Made by a program: the position numbers and the translations under genes. 64,000 bases of DNA from Vibrio marinisediminis (GTDB lineage: Bacteria > Pseudomonadota > Gammaproteobacteria > Enterobacterales > Vibrionaceae): positions 186,001-250,000 of the forward strand of contig NZ_JACFYF010000003.1 of the NCBI RefSeq assembly GCF_014050145.1, written 5' to 3'. The notes beneath the pieces are model-generated. The model saw only the letters and a list, made by a program, of their open reading frames with translations, had not been told where the DNA came from and searched no databases. Shown one piece after another: positions 9,293 to 16,528 of the stretch. The stretch's first letter is position 1. Each line of letters begins with the position of its first letter.

Positions 9293-10480
9293 ATGGCGAG
9301 TATTGAAGCAGCACTGGCCGAGATTAAGCGCGGTGTAGAAGAACTGATCCCTGAAGATGAACTGATTGCAAAGCTGAAAGAGGGTCGCCCTCTACGCATC
9401 AAACTTGGTGCCGATCCAACAGCTCCAGATATCCATCTGGGTCATACAGTGATTTTTAATAAACTGCGCACGTTCCAAGAGCTTGGACACGAAGTGACCT
9501 TCCTGATTGGTGACTTTACTGCGATGGTTGGTGACCCGTCTGGTAAAAATACCACTCGTCCACCGCTAAGCCGCGAACAAGTTCTACAAAACGCAGAGAC
9601 CTACAAAGAGCAGGTATTTAAGATTCTCGATCCTGCTAAAACGACGATTTCATTCAACTCTGAGTGGCTATCTGAACTAGGCGCTGAGGGTATGATTCGC
9701 TTGGCATCGAGCTTAACTGTTGCTCGCATGCTTGAGCGTGATGATTTTAAAAAGCGTTATGCTGGCGGTCAGCCAATTGCAATTCATGAGTTTATGTATC
9801 CGCTGCTTCAAGGCTATGACTCAGTTGCAATGGAAACTGATGTAGAGCTTGGCGGTACTGACCAGAAGTTCAACCTACTAATGGGTCGCGAACTGCAAAA
9901 AGCCAATGGTCAGAAACCTCAAGCGGTATTGATGATGCCTCTTCTTGTTGGTCTAGATGGCGAGAAGAAGATGTCTAAGTCGGCAAATAACTACATTGGT
10001 ATCAGCGAAGCACCAAGCGAAATGTTTGGTAAGATCATGTCAATTTCTGATGATCTAATGTGGAGCTACTATGAGTTGCTATCATTCCGCCCACTAGGTG
10101 AAATTGAGCAGTTCAAAGCTGACGTTGCAGAAGGTAAAAACCCTCGTGACATCAAGATCCTACTTGCAAAAGAGATCATTGCTCGCTTCCACACTGAAGC
10201 GGACGCTGATGCAGCTGAGCAAGAGTTCATTAACCGCTTTGCTAAGAACCAAATTCCAGATGAAATGCCTGAGTTTGAATTCGACGCGGAAACACCTGTG
10301 GCTAACTTGCTAAAAGAGGCGGGTCTTTGTGCTTCTACTTCTGATGCAATGCGCATGGTTAAGCAAGGCGCGGCGAAGATGGATGGTGAGAAAGTAGCCG
10401 ATGCCAAACTGACTCCAGCGTCAGGCACCTATGTATTCCAAGTAGGTAAACGTAAATTTGCTCGTATTACGATTAAATAA
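9293..10480 (+). CDS. tyrS: Tyrosyl-tRNA synthetase
   Basis: Class I aminoacyl-tRNA synthetase charging tRNA-Tyr. It is 395 aa, the length of the second TyrRS type found in vibrios and other proteobacteria rather than the 424-aa E. coli type. The HIGH-like motif is HLGH (in PDIHLGHTV, about residues 45-53) and the KMSKS loop is intact ([11 protein letters not shown], about 223-233). The C-terminal S4-like RNA-binding domain runs from about 330 to the end. The ATG follows GGGAG. The gene is monocistronic with a strong terminator at 10504-10530. Confidence 0.97.
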   Translation: MASIEAALAEIKRGVEELIPEDELIAKLKEGRPLRIKLGADPTAPDIHLGHTVIFNKLRTFQELGHEVTFLIGDFTAMVGDPSGKNTTRPPLSREQVLQNAETYKEQVFKILDPAKTTISFNSEWLSELGAEGMIRLASSLTVARMLERDDFKKRYAGGQPIAIHEFMYPLLQGYDSVAMETDVELGGTDQKFNLLMGRELQKANGQKPQAVLMMPLLVGLDGEKKMSKSANNYIGISEAPSEMFGKIMSISDDLMWSYYELLSFRPLGEIEQFKADVAEGKNPRDIKILLAKEIIARFHTEADADAAEQEFINRFAKNQIPDEMPEFEFDAETPVANLLKEAGLCASTSDAMRMVKQGAAKMDGEKVADAKLTPASGTYVFQVGKRKFARITIK

Positions 10481-10503
10481 CGAATCGATATACACAGATT
10501 GAT

Positions 10504-10530
10504 AAAGCGCCGTTATCGGCGCTTTTTTTT
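10504..10530 (+). terminator. tyrS terminator
   Basis: AAAGCGCCG, loop TTAT, CGGCGCTTT plus a run of eight T. Confidence 0.92.
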
Positions 10531-10573
10531 ATCGCTAAATAGCACAAAACCGCCTGTATTTTCAGCACAGTTT

Positions 10574-10582
10574 TGTTATTAT
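10574..10582 (+). promoter_or_regulatory. Extended -10 promoter of the mgtE leader
   Basis: TGTTATTAT: the TG of an extended -10 at 10574-10575 and TATTAT at 10577-10582. A -35 match is poor (CTGTAT at 10554-10559, 17-base spacer). The predicted start near 10589 would put the hairpin at 10588-10606 at the very 5' end of the RNA. Confidence 0.45.
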
Positions 10583-10587
10583 TCGCG

Positions 10588-10885
10588 CGCTGCGAAAAAC
10601 GCAGTGAATTGGAGATTTTTATGAACAATACCGACCATCCCCCTAGTATGAAGGGAGAAAAATAAACCCGCTTTGGTATTGCGACTCTCCGTCTCTGCCC
10701 ATCGGGTAGAGTTTCTATTGATCCTCTCTGTTTTTCTCCACTCTTTCTAGATTCCAATATAGCGTTTGCACTATTGTAAGCGGGGCTCTTTGTGTGCCTT
10801 GAATTAAGCAATAGCGCGTGATAGCGAGAGCCTATTTAACGTTATATTTGATGGTCGTTACCTTAAGCTAATCGGGAGATTCGCC
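10588..10885 (+). promoter_or_regulatory. Candidate leader RNA of the mgtE-like gene
   Basis: About 300 bases separate the predicted transcription start from the transporter start codon. In order: a 7-bp hairpin CGCTGCG-AAAAA-CGCAGTG (10588-10606), a 14-codon ORF (10621-10665), a very pyrimidine-rich stretch (about 10684-10752), and an internal 8-bp hairpin CTCTGCCC-ATC-GGGTAGAG (10693-10711) followed by TTTCTATT. GGAGAAAAA (10654-10662, inside the ORF) is complementary to TTTTTCTCC (10731-10739). GGCTCT (10784-10789) is complementary to AGAGCC (10827-10832). The layout resembles enterobacterial mgtA and mgtC leaders, but the sequence is not an M-box I recognise. Confidence 0.5.
10621..10665 (+). 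CDS. Putative 14-aa leader peptide upstream of the mgtE-like gene
   Basis: ATG to TAA encodes MNNTDHPPSMKGEK. TTGGAG lies six bases before the ATG, a good Shine-Dalgarno. Features that could make translation condition-sensitive are the acidic residue and the Pro-Pro pair at codons 7-8. It is analogous in position, length and proline content to MgtL, which controls Salmonella mgtA by ribosome progress at proline codons and low Mg2+. There is no sequence homology to claim. The ORF is too short to be certain without conservation data. Confidence 0.45.
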   Translation: MNNTDHPPSMKGEK

Positions 10886-11731
10886 ATGACGGTAATGAAT
10901 GACATCTATATGGAAAACGCAGCCAATTTCTCTATTGAGGAAATCGGTGCGGCACGGAATGCATTTTTAAAATATGAGCAACCCCAACAAGTCCATCTTC
11001 TGACGGTAATGCCTATCGAAGAAGCTGTGGCTATTTTGCAGCACTGCTCGCTGGGTTATGTTCAACAACTTATCTCGCAGCTTGAGCTGCAAGGAAAAGA
11101 CAAACTCGCGCGCCATTATGCGCATCAATTAGGTTTAATTTATTCTGAAGTGATGCCGAGCCAAAGTTATTTGGCGACGTCGGTTCTTGATCATGTAAAA
11201 CAGCGAATTGGCTGGATCATCGGTTTGGCGTTGATGGGGATTGTCTCAGGGCTGATCATCGCGCAATACGAAGATACGTTAAGTCAGTTGGTATTGCTGG
11301 CGGTGTATATGCCAGTTATCGCTGCTGCTGGTGGTAATACGGGCACACAGGCTGCCACCTTGGTGATACGAGCTCTAGCGACAGGTGAGCTACGTAAACG
11401 CCAATGGTTATCTGTCGTATGGAAAGAGAGCCGTGTGGCGATCTGCCTAGGGCTGGCGATTGCACTGGTGATTGTGGCTAGAGTGCTGTTCTTCAGCCAA
11501 CCGAATAGTGCTGGTGGGTTTGACCTTAATACCGTTGCGTTAGCGATTGCGATTGCTTTATTTGTGCAAGTGACCATCTCAACCACATTGGGTGGGGTGC
11601 TACCGATCCTTGCTCGAGTATGCAAACTGGACCCTGCCGTTTTGGTGAGCCCAGTACTTGCATCAATCGTCGATATTTCAGGAATGTGGATTTATTTCAG
11701 CGTGGTTAACTACTTTTTAGGTTTGAGCTGA
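10886..11731 (+). CDS. MgtE-type divalent cation (Mg2+) transporter lacking CBS domains
   Basis: An inner membrane transporter of 281 aa. The first ~100 residues resemble part of an MgtE N-domain (about 30-90, MPIEEAVAILQHCS). The C-terminal part has five hydrophobic segments, with the MgtE signature PVIAAAGGNTGTQA (about residues 146-159). Full-length MgtE proteins are about 450 aa and carry a CBS pair that closes the pore when Mg2+ is high; that region is absent here. GGGAG sits seven bases before the ATG. Its 3' end overlaps the convergent dacB by 22 bases. Substrate could be Mg2+ or another divalent metal. Confidence 0.88.
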   Translation: MTVMNDIYMENAANFSIEEIGAARNAFLKYEQPQQVHLLTVMPIEEAVAILQHCSLGYVQQLISQLELQGKDKLARHYAHQLGLIYSEVMPSQSYLATSVLDHVKQRIGWIIGLALMGIVSGLIIAQYEDTLSQLVLLAVYMPVIAAAGGNTGTQAATLVIRALATGELRKRQWLSVVWKESRVAICLGLAIALVIVARVLFFSQPNSAGGFDLNTVALAIAIALFVQVTISTTLGGVLPILARVCKLDPAVLVSPVLASIVDISGMWIYFSVVNYFLGLS

Positions 11732-13137
11732 CTGAACTTAATCACATCTTGATAGAACAGTTGTTCAAATTGACTAATAGGGGCGATGGTAGGTTTACCA
11801 TCGCCTTTTTTCATCGGTAGGTAATCCGCGACAAACTGAATAAACAGTGTTGATGGTTTGCCATTCTTATCTAAGCCAAACCCTGCCATATTGTAGCTGC
11901 CATAAACTGAACCACTTTTGGCGATCAGTTGCCCTTTAATCGGAGCTTTTCGCATACTAGTGCGATATTTAAGCGTACCGTTCTCGCCAGAACTTGGCAT
12001 CAGTGCAATCAAGCCCAGTTGCTCATCGTGTTGCCATATATAACGTAAGATCGACGCCATATCTTCACTGGTGAATCGGTTGTTGCGTGACAAGCCTGAA
12101 CCATCAGTAATCTTGTTACGAGCCAGATCAATACCCGTGTGTTGTAAAATCACCTCTTTGATTGCTTGGGTGCCATTGCCATAACTGCCTGGTAATGCAA
12201 AGTGTTGTGCGCCAAGCGTCTTAGTTAAGTTATCAGCGATGAGGTTGTCCGATTTTCTCAACATGGTTTGCAGCAACTCAGGTAGTTTGACGGAGTAATG
12301 AGTAGCAACCGATTGAAAGTGATTTTGCGTTGGTGAGCCGATGCGAATATTGCCATCCAGTTTGATATCAAGCTGAGTGAGCAAACTATGCAGCGTTCTT
12401 TGCGTGTATAGCGACGGGTCTTGCACGGCAAATCTTAGCGGAAGAGGCTTGCTGCGCTCAACTAAGCACCCTTGTAATTGGTAGTGATTGTCAGGGGATA
12501 CTTGTAATTCAAGATCACAGCGTGTGGACTCTTGCTGCTGTTTGGAGACAGTTTTAGCGGCGGTAGTGACGTAAATTGGAAAGTGCTCAGGTGTATAAAC
12601 TCGAGTGGTACCATTATCGTTGCTATAAATTGACGCTTGTACACAGTTCTCATCTAAGGTGATCGCCGAAGACGGTGCGCTATAACAGACACCGATAATA
12701 TCCCATGGCCAACCAATGGCTCTTTCGTAGCCAGTGAAGGCACTATTGTCTAACCAAATATCACCACGAACATGGCTGATACCCTGTTGCTTAGCTTGCT
12801 GCAGCAATTGTTTGAGATGATCGCGGGTAAGAGTGGGGTCACCACTGAATCGAATAACTAAATCTCGCTGATTGCTTTGCAGCTCTGTTTTGAATTGAAA
12901 TTCATCGCCCAAGGCGAGTTTACTTGCTAGTGCCGTGACGATTTTAAGCGTGCTTGCAGGGGGGAAAAACTGTTCACGATTGGACGTGGTTAAGTAGGGC
13001 GTTTCACTATTCAAAGGTTCAATCGCGATTGAAACTCGGCTGCCTGACGGTAAATGGTCGAGTGGTGCGTAAGCGAAGCAATTTAATGAAAGTAAACCTG
13101 TAGCACAGGTAAAAAGCAGACGTAGAGTTGCAAACAT
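11710..13137 (-). CDS. dacB: D-alanyl-D-alanine carboxypeptidase/endopeptidase (PBP4)
   Basis: A periplasmic class C penicillin-binding protein that trims or splits peptidoglycan crosslinks. It is 475 aa with an N-terminal signal peptide (about 1-22). The active-site motifs are all present: SxxK as STLK (Ser62-Lys65), SxN as SDN in RKSDNLI (about residue 299), and KSG in place of KTG in AKSGSVYG, as usual for this family. It lies between the convergent mgtE-like gene, whose end it overlaps, and ompU upstream on the same strand. No terminator is visible in the overlap. Confidence 0.95.
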   Translation of the reverse strand: MFATLRLLFTCATGLLSLNCFAYAPLDHLPSGSRVSIAIEPLNSETPYLTTSNREQFFPPASTLKIVTALASKLALGDEFQFKTELQSNQRDLVIRFSGDPTLTRDHLKQLLQQAKQQGISHVRGDIWLDNSAFTGYERAIGWPWDIIGVCYSAPSSAITLDENCVQASIYSNDNGTTRVYTPEHFPIYVTTAAKTVSKQQQESTRCDLELQVSPDNHYQLQGCLVERSKPLPLRFAVQDPSLYTQRTLHSLLTQLDIKLDGNIRIGSPTQNHFQSVATHYSVKLPELLQTMLRKSDNLIADNLTKTLGAQHFALPGSYGNGTQAIKEVILQHTGIDLARNKITDGSGLSRNNRFTSEDMASILRYIWQHDEQLGLIALMPSSGENGTLKYRTSMRKAPIKGQLIAKSGSVYGSYNMAGFGLDKNGKPSTLFIQFVADYLPMKKGDGKPTIAPISQFEQLFYQDVIKFSQLKPKK

Positions 13138-13187
13138 AGCGAGTTTGATTAGCCAATTAGACGAGTTGTGTTTTGAGTATATAAAAA

Positions 13188-13213
13188 AAACGCCTGCAAG
13201 CGAGCAGGCGTTT
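13188..13213 (-). terminator. ompU terminator
   Basis: A 10-bp stem AAACGCCTGC / GCAGGCGTTT with a 6-base loop. Read on the minus strand it is followed by TTTTTTTT, 26 bases past the ompU stop. Confidence 0.9.
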
Positions 13214-13238
13214 AATGTTTGTGACTTATAGTCAGCAA

Positions 13239-14300
13239 TTAGAAGTCGTAACGTAGACCTAGTGCTAGTTCGTCTTCTGCATCTGCTTTAGTGATACCTT
13301 TCGCTGTATCTTCATCTAGCAGGTTGAAGTTGTACGATACGTAACCACGGAAGTTTGGCTTGAAGTAGTAAGTTGCATCAATAGCAATGTTGTCCGCTGC
13401 ATCGTGCTTGTCGCCAGTTGTTTTGTCTTTCGCTTCTAGGTAGTTGTAAGTAGTCGTAAACACAGTTTGGTTCATTGTGTACGCAGCTGCGAACTCGTAA
13501 CCAGTGTTATCAACTTTTTCACCAGTTGCTTTGTCTTTGTCTTGACCATCAACGAAAGTACCTGCGAAGTATAGATCATTGATAGAGTAAGATGCCGCTA
13601 GCATGTATTCGCTACGATCTAGTAGTACATCGTAGTTATCAGTAGAAGGGTCGCTTTTAACTGCTTGATTACCATCTGCGTAACCTGCACCTAGCTTAAC
13701 GCCTGTATCGCCTAGCGCGTAGATTGCAGATAGTGAGTAACCATCGGCATCGTTATCTGTGTAACCGCCAGTTTGAGCATCATCGATACGGTCAGCAAAA
13801 CGGTAGCTTGCTTTCACGCCTAGGTCCGCAAATTGACCTTTGTATGAAATCATGTTGTCAGAGCGGTCTGCGATAGCAATTTTGTATGCTGCAGAGTTAC
13901 CGTGGTATGCCATGATATCAGTGAAATCTGTGATAACGCCAAGTGCACCATCGTTTTTACCGTAAGTGATTTCACCGAATGTACCGCCAAGACCAGCGTA
14001 TGCGTAACGGTTAGTTAGGTCGTTGGCATCTGTATCTGTTGCTCGACCGTCGTCATTGGTATTAAATTCACCTTCGTAGAAACCGATACCGTATAGGTTG
14101 TCGGTGATTTGAGCTTTACCTAGGAAGTTTAGACGTACACGCGTTTTATCTTCAGCTTTGCCATCTTTTAAAGATAGACGCGCTTCTGCACGACCGCCCA
14201 TCTCTAGAGAATTACCATCTTGGTTGTAGAGTTCAGTAGCGTTTGCACCGGCAGCAAGAGCAGCAGTTGATACTGCTAAGGCAATCAGAGTTTTGTTCAT
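13239..14300 (-). CDS. ompU: OmpU-type outer membrane porin
   Basis: A trimeric general porin of 353 aa with a signal peptide (MNKTLIALAVSTAALAAGANA) and a beta-barrel that ends in the typical C-terminal GLRYDF. The N-terminal GGRAEARLSLKDG, the segment YGKNDGALGVITDFTDIM and the TYYFKPNFRGYVSYNFN region are the conserved Vibrio OmpU blocks. Between them, acidic Asp-rich loops vary, as expected for surface loops. In V. cholerae OmpU is activated by ToxR and confers bile and organic acid resistance. The long AT-rich upstream region fits such control. AGGA precedes the ATG. Confidence 0.95.
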   Translation of the reverse strand: MNKTLIALAVSTAALAAGANATELYNQDGNSLEMGGRAEARLSLKDGKAEDKTRVRLNFLGKAQITDNLYGIGFYEGEFNTNDDGRATDTDANDLTNRYAYAGLGGTFGEITYGKNDGALGVITDFTDIMAYHGNSAAYKIAIADRSDNMISYKGQFADLGVKASYRFADRIDDAQTGGYTDNDADGYSLSAIYALGDTGVKLGAGYADGNQAVKSDPSTDNYDVLLDRSEYMLAASYSINDLYFAGTFVDGQDKDKATGEKVDNTGYEFAAAYTMNQTVFTTTYNYLEAKDKTTGDKHDAADNIAIDATYYFKPNFRGYVSYNFNLLDEDTAKGITKADAEDELALGLRYDF

Positions 14301-14607
14301 CTTATAAGTCCTAATTTATTGTCCATAAATCATGTAATTGAGAAATGAAGCCGCATTGTCCATTCAAGCTTCAATCTCTCCACTGGGTGTCACGCATACG
14401 TTTGGTGTTTTATAAATCAATACGTTGAGAGCGTGGCATTTCGTGAGTCAAGTTTTACCGTCAAAGTTCCTTACTGGGTTAGTAAAACGATATAAATTTG
14501 GATTATGAACAGTGTTTTATTTTATTTAGAAGTGTATTAGCTGTTTGTTTTTATACTATTTTTATTGGATTTTTGCTGGGTTTGGATTTGAGTGAGAATT
14601 TTGTTTT

Positions 14608-14622
14608 TTTTATTCTTTTTGA
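14608..14622 (-). promoter_or_regulatory. ToxR-box-like direct repeat upstream of ompU
   Basis: Minus strand TCAAA-AAGAA-TAAAA fits the TNAAA-N5-TNAAA pattern described for ToxR-bound promoters. It lies about 310 bases before the ompU start codon in an A/T-rich stretch. The motif is degenerate in AT-rich DNA, so confidence is modest. Confidence 0.35.
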
Positions 14623-14711
14623 GTTAACAAAAGGTAAGCGCTTACATTGTTCATTGAGAGAAATGTGACGAGAGGTAAGAACAGCAAAGACACAAATGGA
14701 ATTAAGATGAT

Positions 14712-14740
14712 TTAGCAGGCAAGTTTGTTTACACTAGAAT
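14712..14740 (+). promoter_or_regulatory. greA promoter
   Basis: -35 TTAGCA (14712-14717), 17-base spacer, -10 TAGAAT (14735-14740). The predicted start near 14747 leaves about 80 bases of leader, which contain a terminator hairpin. Confidence 0.55.
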
Positions 14741-14759
14741 AAATTAATGAGTGTATCGA

Positions 14760-14794
14760 CTACCTAGCTTCTTGGAGCTGGGTAGTTTTATTTT
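14760..14794 (+). terminator. Attenuator in the greA leader (possible GraL-like short RNA end)
   Basis: A 10-bp stem CTACCTAGCT / AGCTGGGTAG with one G-U pair and loop TCTTGG, followed by TTTTATTTT. It ends 32 bases before the greA start codon. Termination here would release an RNA of about 45-50 bases. E. coli greA has a comparable leader terminator that makes the GraL RNAs. Confidence 0.7.
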
Positions 14795-14826
14795 GTCCAA
14801 AGCATGCTTTGGGATAGAGGTATATG

Positions 14827-15300
14827 ATGGAAAAGGTTCCAATGACTGCAAATGGCGAACAGCAACTTCGCCTAGAATTAGACAGACTATTAAAGCTTCG
14901 TCCAAAAATTTCTGAAGCGATCGCTGAAGCTCGCGAGTTGGGTGATCTGAAAGAAAATGCTGAGTATCATGCAGCTCGTGAAGAGCAAGGTATTTGCGAA
15001 GCACAAATTCGTGATATCGAATATAAGCTATCAGTGGCTCAGGTTATCGACGTAACCAAAATGGAAAACACAGGTAAAGTTATCTTCGGTTCAACCGTGA
15101 CTCTGATTGACTGTGACACGGAAGAAGAAAAAACCTACCAAATCGTTGGTGAAGATGAAGCTAACATTAAGAGCGGACGCATTTCTGTAAGCTCTCCTAT
15201 TGCTCGTGGTCTGATTGGTAAGATGGAAGGTGACGAAGTTGTCATTTCTACGCCAGGTGGCGAGCGTGATTTTGAAATCGATCAAGTTGCTTACATCTAA
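14827..15300 (+). CDS. greA: Transcription elongation factor GreA
   Basis: Binds the RNA polymerase secondary channel and stimulates cleavage of backtracked RNA. It is 157 aa with the N-terminal coiled coil (about residues 10-75, containing [19 protein letters not shown] and its acidic tip) and the C-terminal FKBP-like globular domain (about 80-157, [10 protein letters not shown]). I prefer the ATG at 14827 ([10 protein letters not shown]), six bases after AGAGG; an ATG directly upstream at 14824 would add one Met. A terminator hairpin lies in the leader, so expression is probably attenuated. Confidence 0.97.
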   Translation: MEKVPMTANGEQQLRLELDRLLKLRPKISEAIAEARELGDLKENAEYHAAREEQGICEAQIRDIEYKLSVAQVIDVTKMENTGKVIFGSTVTLIDCDTEEEKTYQIVGEDEANIKSGRISVSSPIARGLIGKMEGDEVVISTPGGERDFEIDQVAYI

Positions 15301-15317
15301 TCGTTATTTCAAAACGC

Positions 15318-15344
15318 AAAAAGGTCGCCTAGGCGACCTTTTTT
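15318..15344. terminator. Bidirectional terminator, greA / yhbY
   Basis: AAAGGTCGCC, TA, GGCGACCTTT: a near-perfect palindrome with A and T runs on its two sides, between convergent genes. Confidence 0.88.
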
Positions 15345-15364
15345 ATTGCGACAAAAACAAGTTA

Positions 15365-15661
15365 TTACTTACGTGGTAACTCGATTTTGCGCTCTTCAGT
15401 TTGACGGAAAAGGATAAGTGTCTTACCGATCACTTGTACTTTCTCGGCACCTGTTTCACGAACAATAGCGTCTACGATCAAAACTTTAGTTTCACGATCT
15501 TCAGAGGCAATCTTAACTTTAATTAGTTCATGATGATTCAGTGCGATTTCAATTTCCGCTAGAACAGCTTCCGTTAGTCCATTTGCGCCTAGTAGCACGA
15601 CAGGTTTTAAGCTGTGCGCTAGGCCTTTTAGGTGCTGCTTTTGTTTGGTGCTTAGGTTCAT
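15365..15661 (-). CDS. yhbY: Ribosome assembly RNA-binding protein YhbY (CRM domain)
   Basis: A 98-aa single CRM-domain protein that associates with pre-50S particles. It has the family start MNLSTKQKQHLKGLAHSLKPV, followed by the conserved loop LGANGLTEAVLAEI, in place of the GxxG-like motif, and the C-terminal IGKTLILFRQ. It is divergent from rlmE and convergent with greA, the usual gammaproteobacterial arrangement. Confidence 0.95.
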   Translation of the reverse strand: MNLSTKQKQHLKGLAHSLKPVVLLGANGLTEAVLAEIEIALNHHELIKVKIASEDRETKVLIVDAIVRETGAEKVQVIGKTLILFRQTEERKIELPRK

Positions 15662-15800
15662 TACGCGGCCAATTTTCTATAGAATAAGGGTTGAAAAAAG
15701 CTATTTTAGCGCCATCTATTGCGGAAGACTATAATTTATTGAGCAATAGGCTTGGCCTATTACAACAATAGCTCCAAATTTGTGCCTTATTGGGATTAAA

Positions 15801-16430
15801 ATGAGTAAACAAAAACATTCGGCCAGTTCGGGTCGTTGGCTAAAGGAACACTTTGACGATAAGTATGCGAATGAAGCGCGTAAAAAAGGCTACCGTTCTC
15901 GTGCTTATTTCAAAATCGAAGAGATCCAAGCAAAAGATAAATTGTTGAAATCTGGGATGACTGTCGTCGATTTAGGTGCAGCTCCAGGCGGTTGGTCTCA
16001 ATATGCTGCTAAGATTGTAGGAGAAGAAGGTCAAATCATTGCATGTGATTTGCTTCCAATGGACCCAATTGCTGGTGTGAGTTTTCTACAAGGTGACTTT
16101 CGCGACGATGCTGTACTAGAAGCGCTTCTCGAAAGAATCCAACCAGCAATGGTGGATGTTGTAATGTCAGACATGGCGCCTAATATTGCGGGTAATAACT
16201 CAGTCGACCAACCAAGAGCTATGTATTTAGTTGAACTAGCGTTGGATATGTGTCGACAAGTTCTAGCCACAAATGGTAGCTTTGTCGTAAAAGTCTTTCA
16301 GGGAGAAGGATTTGATCAATACGTGAAAGATATTCGTGAAATGTTCAACACCGTAAAGATTAGAAAACCAGACTCTTCGCGAGCTCGCTCAAGAGAAGTC
16401 TTTATTGTAGCCACTGGTTACAAAGGTTAA
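15801..16430 (+). CDS. rlmE: 23S rRNA 2'-O-methyltransferase RlmE (RrmJ/FtsJ)
   Basis: Methylates U2552 of 23S rRNA in a late 50S assembly step, using S-adenosylmethionine. It is 209 aa from the ATG at 15801 ([20 protein letters not shown]). The cofactor motif [16 protein letters not shown] is at about residues 54-69, the catalytic DMAP motif at about 124-127, and the lysine in [10 protein letters not shown] at about 164. An upstream in-frame start in the preceding stretch is not needed. FtsH follows after 98 bases, as in E. coli where the two are heat-shock co-regulated. Confidence 0.96.
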   Translation: MSKQKHSASSGRWLKEHFDDKYANEARKKGYRSRAYFKIEEIQAKDKLLKSGMTVVDLGAAPGGWSQYAAKIVGEEGQIIACDLLPMDPIAGVSFLQGDFRDDAVLEALLERIQPAMVDVVMSDMAPNIAGNNSVDQPRAMYLVELALDMCRQVLATNGSFVVKVFQGEGFDQYVKDIREMFNTVKIRKPDSSRARSREVFIVATGYKG

Positions 16431-16528
16431 CTATTTGCTTATCTAAGCGGTCGTTAACACTATAGCTACAGTCTAAGAACTGTAGTACCCTACCTTTAAT
16501 TACAATTAGTTATCGCGAGGCTGACACC

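Larger units (their letters stand above)
14301..14759. promoter_or_regulatory. Long intergenic region between divergent ompU and greA
   Basis: There is no ORF of substance here. The stretch is AT-rich and holds the ompU promoter (minus strand) and greA promoter (plus strand). A ToxR-like direct repeat TNAAA-N5-TNAAA occurs on the minus strand as TCAAA-AAGAA-TAAAA (14608-14622). Neighbouring A-tracts (for example 14558-14572) could bind ToxR or H-NS. The ompU leader appears to be 100-200 bases long; I cannot fix its start. Confidence 0.5.

Noticed and set aside
10473-10811. 112-codon minus-strand open frame across the mgtE leader
   Set aside because: No ribosome site, no recognisable domain, and it covers the tyrS terminator and the promoter/leader signals on the other strand. 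Most likely a chance open frame.
16466-16485. 7-bp hairpin CTACAGT/ACTGTAG between rlmE and ftsH as a terminator
   Set aside because: Short stem without T-run; ftsH is expected to be co-expressed with rlmE.
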